Assembly: GCA_949295465.1 (NCBI GenBank)
Contig: CASFKY010000020.1
Span: 1 to 35,244 of the forward strand
Origin: an uncultured Oscillospiraceae bacterium
Lineage (GTDB): Bacteria > Bacillota > Clostridia > Oscillospirales > Ruminococcaceae
Direction of reading: 5' to 3'
Length of the DNA: 35,244 nucleotides
The translations under genes and the position numbers were made by a program. Positions within the stretch are counted from its first letter, which is position 1; each line of letters opens with the position of its first letter. Below the pieces are notes generated by a model. That model saw only the letters and a program-made list of their open reading frames with translations, had not been told where the DNA came from and ran no database searches. Shown in pieces: positions 31,590 through 35,244 of this stretch.

Positions 31590-33344
31590 ATGAGCGTACT
31601 GGATCTGGTAGTACCAGAGCTGGAATATCTCTCCAACACTCTGGCCTCGGTGCTGGGCCTGGAGATCACCATTGTGGACAGCAGCCTCAAGCGGCTGGTG
31701 GGCACCGGGCGGCTGGGTGCCGGGGTGGGCAAATCGGCCCCCAAGGGATCCGCCTTCAGCCAGTGTATTGAGACCGGCCGCCACTTGTTTGTGGAGGAGC
31801 CCCGCCGCTCCCCCGTGTGCAAGAATTGCAGCCACCGGGATCAGTGCACCGAGGAGGTGGAGTTCTGCATCCCGGTGCGGTACAACAGCAAGATCGTGGG
31901 GGTGCTGGGCATGTGCGCCTTCACCGAGGCGGCCAAGGCCGAGATCATCCGCAACCGGGACAACATGCTGGCCTTTGAGCACCAGTTCAGCCGGCTGATC
32001 ACCACCATGCTGCGGGAGCGGGAGTTCGAGTCCATCCTGGAATACCACTCCAGCGAGCTGATGACCCTGGTGAACAGCCTGGACGAGGGGGTGCTGATCC
32101 TCAGCAAGAACATGGAGGTGCTCACCGCCAACCGGCATATGTTCCGCATCCTGAACATGAACGAGCGCCCCCTCAACAGTTCCACCCACCTGCGCTTGCA
32201 GGACATCCTGCCGGAAAAGCTCTTTGCCCAGTTGCAGCAGAAGGGGCAGGCCGGGCAGATCGGCCCGGTGACCCTGAACGGGCAGGAATATCTCATCAGC
32301 ATCAACCCCATTGAGGTGAAGAGCGGCCGCACCGGGCTGATCCTGCTCTTCTCCGATTTTACCAAGATGCGCCAGTCGGTGATGAAGGCGGACAAGGACA
32401 AGAGCATCGTCACCTTTGACGACATCCTGGGAGAGTGCGAATCCATCCAGCGGGCCCGCCGGCAGGCCCAGCAGATCGCTGAATATGATGTGTCGGTGCT
32501 GCTCACCGGCGAGACCGGCACCGGCAAAGAGGTTTTCAGCCAGGCCATCCACGGCGCCTCCAACCGCAAGGGCTCCATCTTTTTGCCGGTAAACTGCGGG
32601 GCCATCCCGGAAAATCTCATTGAGAGCGAGATGTTCGGCTATGAAAAGGGGGCATTCACCGGCGCCTCCAAGACCGGCCGCCCCGGCAAATTTGAGGTGT
32701 GCAAGGATGGCACCCTCTTTCTGGACGAGATCGGCGATCTGCCCCTGACCATGCAGGTAAAACTGCTGCGGGCGCTGGAAAACAAGGAGATCGTGCGGGT
32801 GGGCGGCTATACCCCCATCCATGTGAACCCCCGCATCATCGCCGCCACCAGCCGGGACCTGGAAAAGATGCTCAAGGAGCACACCTTCCGGGAGGACCTG
32901 TTTTACCGGCTGAACGTGGTGTCCATCCAGATCCCGCCGCTGCGGGAGCGGGGCTACGACATCATCATCCTGGCCCGGCATTTTCTCCACCGCTTTGCCG
33001 AGACCTACAGCAAGGAGATCCGGGGCTTCACCCCCGAATGTGAAAACCTCCTGCTGCGCTACCCCTTCCCCGGCAATATCCGGGAACTGCGCAACCTGGT
33101 GGAATACGCGGTGATTTTTGAAAAGGGAGATCTGGTGGGGGAAGAGATCATCCGCTCCAAATTGCAGCCCAGCGCCGAAATGCCCCGGCAGAATCTGGCC
33201 CAGCTGACCAGACAGTATGAGCGGCAGGTGATCTTGCAGCAGGTGCGGGAGATGGGCGATACCGCCGAGGGCAAGCGGGCCGCCGCCAAGCAGCTGGGCA
33301 TCAGCGTGGCCACCCTCTACCGCAAGCTCAGCGAAGAGGACTGA
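31590..33344 (+). CDS. Sigma-54-dependent transcriptional activator with Cys-rich sensor and PAS domain
   Basis: The 584-residue product has an N-terminal GAF-like sensor (about 1-145) with Cys77, Cys80, Cys86 and Cys93 clustered in SPVCKNCSHRDQCTEEVEFC, then a PAS domain (about 150-260). The AAA+ domain (about 275-505) shows Walker A GETGTGK (307-313), the sigma-54 contact GAFTGA (354-359), Walker B LFLDEIGD (376-383) and the FREDLFYRLN arginine-finger region. A Fis-type helix-turn-helix GKRAAAKQLGISVATLYRKL (561-580) ends it. All residues for open-complex formation are kept. ATG at 31590 is chosen because the sensor begins there; its ribosome binding site is weak. It should activate the divergent sigma-54 promoter; the cysteines may bind a metal, cluster or thiol. 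Confidence 0.93.
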   Translation: MSVLDLVVPELEYLSNTLASVLGLEITIVDSSLKRLVGTGRLGAGVGKSAPKGSAFSQCIETGRHLFVEEPRRSPVCKNCSHRDQCTEEVEFCIPVRYNSKIVGVLGMCAFTEAAKAEIIRNRDNMLAFEHQFSRLITTMLREREFESILEYHSSELMTLVNSLDEGVLILSKNMEVLTANRHMFRILNMNERPLNSSTHLRLQDILPEKLFAQLQQKGQAGQIGPVTLNGQEYLISINPIEVKSGRTGLILLFSDFTKMRQSVMKADKDKSIVTFDDILGECESIQRARRQAQQIAEYDVSVLLTGETGTGKEVFSQAIHGASNRKGSIFLPVNCGAIPENLIESEMFGYEKGAFTGASKTGRPGKFEVCKDGTLFLDEIGDLPLTMQVKLLRALENKEIVRVGGYTPIHVNPRIIAATSRDLEKMLKEHTFREDLFYRLNVVSIQIPPLRERGYDIIILARHFLHRFAETYSKEIRGFTPECENLLLRYPFPGNIRELRNLVEYAVIFEKGDLVGEEIIRSKLQPSAEMPRQNLAQLTRQYERQVILQQVREMGDTAEGKRAAAKQLGISVATLYRKLSEED

Positions 33345-33390
33345 AGCCCGCCCCGAGCCCGGCCTTTTCCCACCTTCAAAATACGCCATG

Positions 33391-33425
33391 AAAAAGGGCG
33401 GCAGGTAATACCTGCCGCCCTTTTT
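33391..33425. terminator. Bidirectional terminator between activator and gap genes
   Basis: AAAAAGGGCGGCAGGT (33391-33406) pairs perfectly with 33410-33425, with A and T runs at both sides, serving both convergent genes. Confidence 0.92.
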
Positions 33426-33477
33426 CGGGGTAGAGTTCGAGAGTATGTCTATGGGAGGATGTTGTGATCAGAAAGGC

Positions 33478-34506
33478 TCAGAGGGCCCCGTCGGCCCGGG
33501 CCATGTGGAGCACCAGGTCAATGACCTTGTTGGAGTAGCCCCACTCGTTGTCATACCAGGCGATGAGCTTGACAAAATCCCCGTCCAGCATGATGCCGGC
33601 CTTCTCGTCAAAGATACAGGTGTGGGGATTGCCCCGCAGATCGCTGGAAACCAGCTCGTCGCTGTTGTACTCGATGATCCCCTTCATATCGCCCTGGCTG
33701 GCCGCCCGGATCGCCTCGCAGATGGCCTCATAGGTGGTCTGGGTATTCAGCTGGGCGGTCAGGTCCACCACCGAGATGTCGTTGGTGGGAACCCGGAAGC
33801 TCATGCCGGTCATATGCCCCTTCAGTTCCGGGATGACCATCCCCACCGCCTTGGCGGCGCCGGTGGTGGAGGGGATGATGTTGTTGAAGACCGAGCGGCC
33901 GGTGCGCCAGTCCCGCCCGCCGTTGGAGTCCACCGGCTTCTGCTTGGAGGTGGAGGCATGGATGGTGGACATGAGCGCCCGCCGGATTCCGAAATTCTGG
34001 TGGACCACCTTGGTGAGAGGCGCCAGGCAGTTGGTGGTGCAGCTGGCGTTGGAGACCACATCCATGGTGGAGGGGTCGTAGGTGTCCTGGTTGACCCCCA
34101 TCACAAAGGTGGGGAAATCCTCCCCCTTGCCGGGGGCGGTGAGCACCACCTTTTTGGCGCCGCCCACAAAATGACGGGCGCAGTCCTCCCGGGTGCGGAA
34201 TACCCCGGTGGATTCCACGATGTACTCGGCGCCGCTCTCGGCCCAGGGGATGGCGGAGGGGTCGCTCTCGCTGAACACCCGGATCTCCTTGCCGTTGACC
34301 CGGATCCCCCTCTCGGTGGCCTCGATCTCCCCTTTGAAGCGGCCAAACACCGAATCGTACTTGAGCAGATAGGCCATCTTTTCATGGTCCGCATTGCGCA
34401 CGTTCACCGCGCACACCTTCACCGGCTCCTGCCGTTCTTCCAGGCTGCGCAGCACCACCCGGGCAATCCGCCCGAAACCGTTGATGCCTACATGTACTTG
34501 CTGCAT
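33478..34506 (-). CDS. gap: Glyceraldehyde-3-phosphate dehydrogenase, type I
   Basis: The 342-residue product catalyses the phosphorylating oxidation of glyceraldehyde-3-phosphate. GINGFGRIAR (7-16) is the nucleotide loop, Cys156 in SNASCTTNCL the nucleophile, and His183 in MSTIHAS its base. The C-terminal KLIAWYDNEWGYSNKV is conserved. After AVN the usual Asp that binds the adenosine ribose of NAD is replaced by Val36 (AVNVRNADHE), as seen with non-Asp residues in GapB-like or dual-cofactor enzymes. The S-loop region STSKQKPVDSNGGRDWRTGR is also divergent. The start is placed at 34506 (MQQVHVGING) with AAGGAGG 10 nt upstream. No pgk or tpi follows, so it is a stand-alone gene. Confidence 0.93.
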   Translation of the reverse strand: MQQVHVGINGFGRIARVVLRSLEERQEPVKVCAVNVRNADHEKMAYLLKYDSVFGRFKGEIEATERGIRVNGKEIRVFSESDPSAIPWAESGAEYIVESTGVFRTREDCARHFVGGAKKVVLTAPGKGEDFPTFVMGVNQDTYDPSTMDVVSNASCTTNCLAPLTKVVHQNFGIRRALMSTIHASTSKQKPVDSNGGRDWRTGRSVFNNIIPSTTGAAKAVGMVIPELKGHMTGMSFRVPTNDISVVDLTAQLNTQTTYEAICEAIRAASQGDMKGIIEYNSDELVSSDLRGNPHTCIFDEKAGIMLDGDFVKLIAWYDNEWGYSNKVIDLVLHMARADGAL

Positions 34507-34559
34507 GGGCAGTGGTCCTCCTTCTTGTGGGGGCACGGCCTCGCCGCTCTCCCCGCATT

Positions 34560-34592
34560 CCCCGGAGGGGCGCTTCTTCGCCGCCTCCGGGG
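34560..34592 (-). promoter_or_regulatory. Leader hairpin of gap
   Basis: CCCCGGAGG (34560-34568) pairs with CCTCCGGGG (34584-34592) in the 100-nt leader. On the mRNA strand its 5' arm contains CCGGAGG, but the working Shine-Dalgarno is at 34517-34523. Confidence 0.45.
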
Positions 34593-34616
34593 ATCCTTTT
34601 TCTTTTTTCCGGGGTC

Positions 34617-34646
34617 ATTATAGCACAGCTGCTTTTACAAAATCAA
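34617..34646 (-). promoter_or_regulatory. Sigma-A promoter of gap
   Basis: On the minus strand TTGATT (34641-34646), an 18-bp spacer and a perfect TATAAT (34617-34622). AT-rich sequence with ACACATTGTTGCG-type words lies upstream. Confidence 0.75.
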
Positions 34647-34800
34647 CAAAAACTTTTTTGAATTATTGTGCAAAACGTGTTAAAAACGCAACAATGTGTG
34701 TTGTATTTGAGATATTTGTCCATGTGCCATTTGCCTCGGCTGCGCTCTTGCGGGCCGCGCCCTTTTCTGGCTGCCAGGTATCGGCGCAGCCGGGCGACCG

Positions 34801-34909
34801 GGCCTCCGGCAGACCCTGCCGGGCCTTTTGGGGAGCAAAACTCCCTCCTTTTGGGGCAGCCTGTCCCATCTGCCCCAAAATATCGGTTTCCGACGGTATC
34901 CATACCGTC
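34801..34909. other. Run of four hairpins in non-coding DNA
   Basis: CCGGCAG/CTGCCGG (34806-34822), GGGAG/CTCCC (34831-34845), TTTTGGGGCA/TGCCCCAAAA (34849-34880, 10 bp perfect) and GACGGTAT/ATACCGTC (34892-34909, 8 bp perfect) follow one another. The whole 34650-35060 gap has no recognisable gene; open frames here have no ribosome binding site and no family features. A structured RNA is possible, strand unknown. Confidence 0.4.
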
Positions 34910-35063
34910 CGGGCCCGGGAGGGCATTGTACCCCGGGCCGGCCCCACGGGTCCGACGGCGACGGTGAGATACTTATCCATCGGGAAAATCCCCCAAAAAA
35001 GAGAAAAAATATTTTCCCTTTTCTCCAAAATATCCGGGATTTTCTCTCCCGCAAAAGTGAAAA

Positions 35064-35135
35064 AGCCTTTCCTTCCCTTTTATTGAGGCGGAAAGGCTGC
35101 GCAAAAAAAGCCGCGCCCAAAAGAGCGCGGCTTTT
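35064..35135 (-). terminator. Terminator(s) of the right-end partial gene
   Basis: AAGCCGCGC (35108-35116) pairs with GCGCGGCTT (35125-35133) and the minus strand continues with TTTTTTT. A second inverted repeat AGCCTTTCC/GGAAAGGCT lies just beyond at 35064-35098. Confidence 0.85.
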
Positions 35136-35139
35136 GATT

Positions 35140-35244
35140 TCAGGAACTTTTGCGCCGGTAGAGATCTCCCACCGGGGTGGTCTTTTGGGCATACTCCTGC
35201 CCGAGCATATCCAGCAAAAAGCCCTCCTTGGGCGATGCGTTGGG
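35140..35244 (-). CDS. C-terminal end of an unidentified gene (cut by window edge)
   Basis: The minus strand is open from the window end to a TGA at 35140-35142 and encodes 34 residues, with LLDMLGQEYAQKTTPVGDLY before an RRKSS end. A good terminator follows at once, which supports a true gene end. The fragment is too short to name. Confidence 0.6.
   Translation of the reverse strand, partial: PNASPKEGFLLDMLGQEYAQKTTPVGDLYRRKSS

Noticed and set aside
34663-35028. Small minus-strand protein gene upstream of gap
   Set aside because: It has no convincing ribosome binding site, overlaps the hairpin cluster, and its sequence has no recognisable domain.

Overview
The window is GC-rich and densely packed. 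It reads as chromosomal DNA of an anaerobic, amino-acid-fermenting Firmicute, most like the Oscillospiraceae (relatives of Flavonifractor or Intestinimonas); this is an inference from gene content, strong AGGAGG-type ribosome binding sites and gene families, not from a marker gene. No rRNA, tRNA, CRISPR array, insertion sequence or phage gene was seen.

The centre (11209-20466, minus strand) is a nine-gene cluster for the hydroxyglutarate route of glutamate fermentation. In transcription order it is gcdD-gcdC-gcdB-gctA-gctB-gcdA-hgdC-hgdA-hgdB. Glutaconate CoA-transferase (GctAB) loads CoA onto 2-hydroxyglutarate. HgdAB, energised by the ATP-dependent activator HgdC, dehydrates 2-hydroxyglutaryl-CoA to glutaconyl-CoA. 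The biotin enzyme GcdABCD decarboxylates this to crotonyl-CoA and exports Na+. A sigma-A promoter with a downstream 14-bp palindrome precedes gcdD.

Left of it lie a partial HAD phosphatase, a two-gene acyl-CoA dehydratase activase/DUF2229 system that is normally one long protein (363-4694), glnS, a MATE exporter, an IclR regulator and a CotH-like protein.

Right of it is a folate C1 operon, fchA-folD-fau-CPBP protease (20945-23899, minus). Its FolD lacks the catalytic lysine of the cyclohydrolase, a loss the adjacent FchA would cover. Next come a TetR regulator divergent from a NusG domain II protein, a ketopantoate-reductase-like gene followed by a two-cysteine Asp/Glu-racemase-superfamily enzyme, and two tandem UroD-family proteins. 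A CyuA/UPF0597 cysteine-desulfidase-like gene follows. It has a textbook -24/-12 sigma-54 promoter and faces a divergent sigma-54 activator whose N-terminal sensor carries four clustered cysteines. The window ends with a GAPDH gene, a hairpin-rich non-coding stretch and the 3' end of one unidentified gene.

Most likely points of novelty are the sigma-54/CyuA unit with its neighbouring UroD-like pair, the FolD/FchA division of labour, the repeated ATGGAAT motif around the gcd promoter, and the Ala/Lys-rich insertion in GctA.
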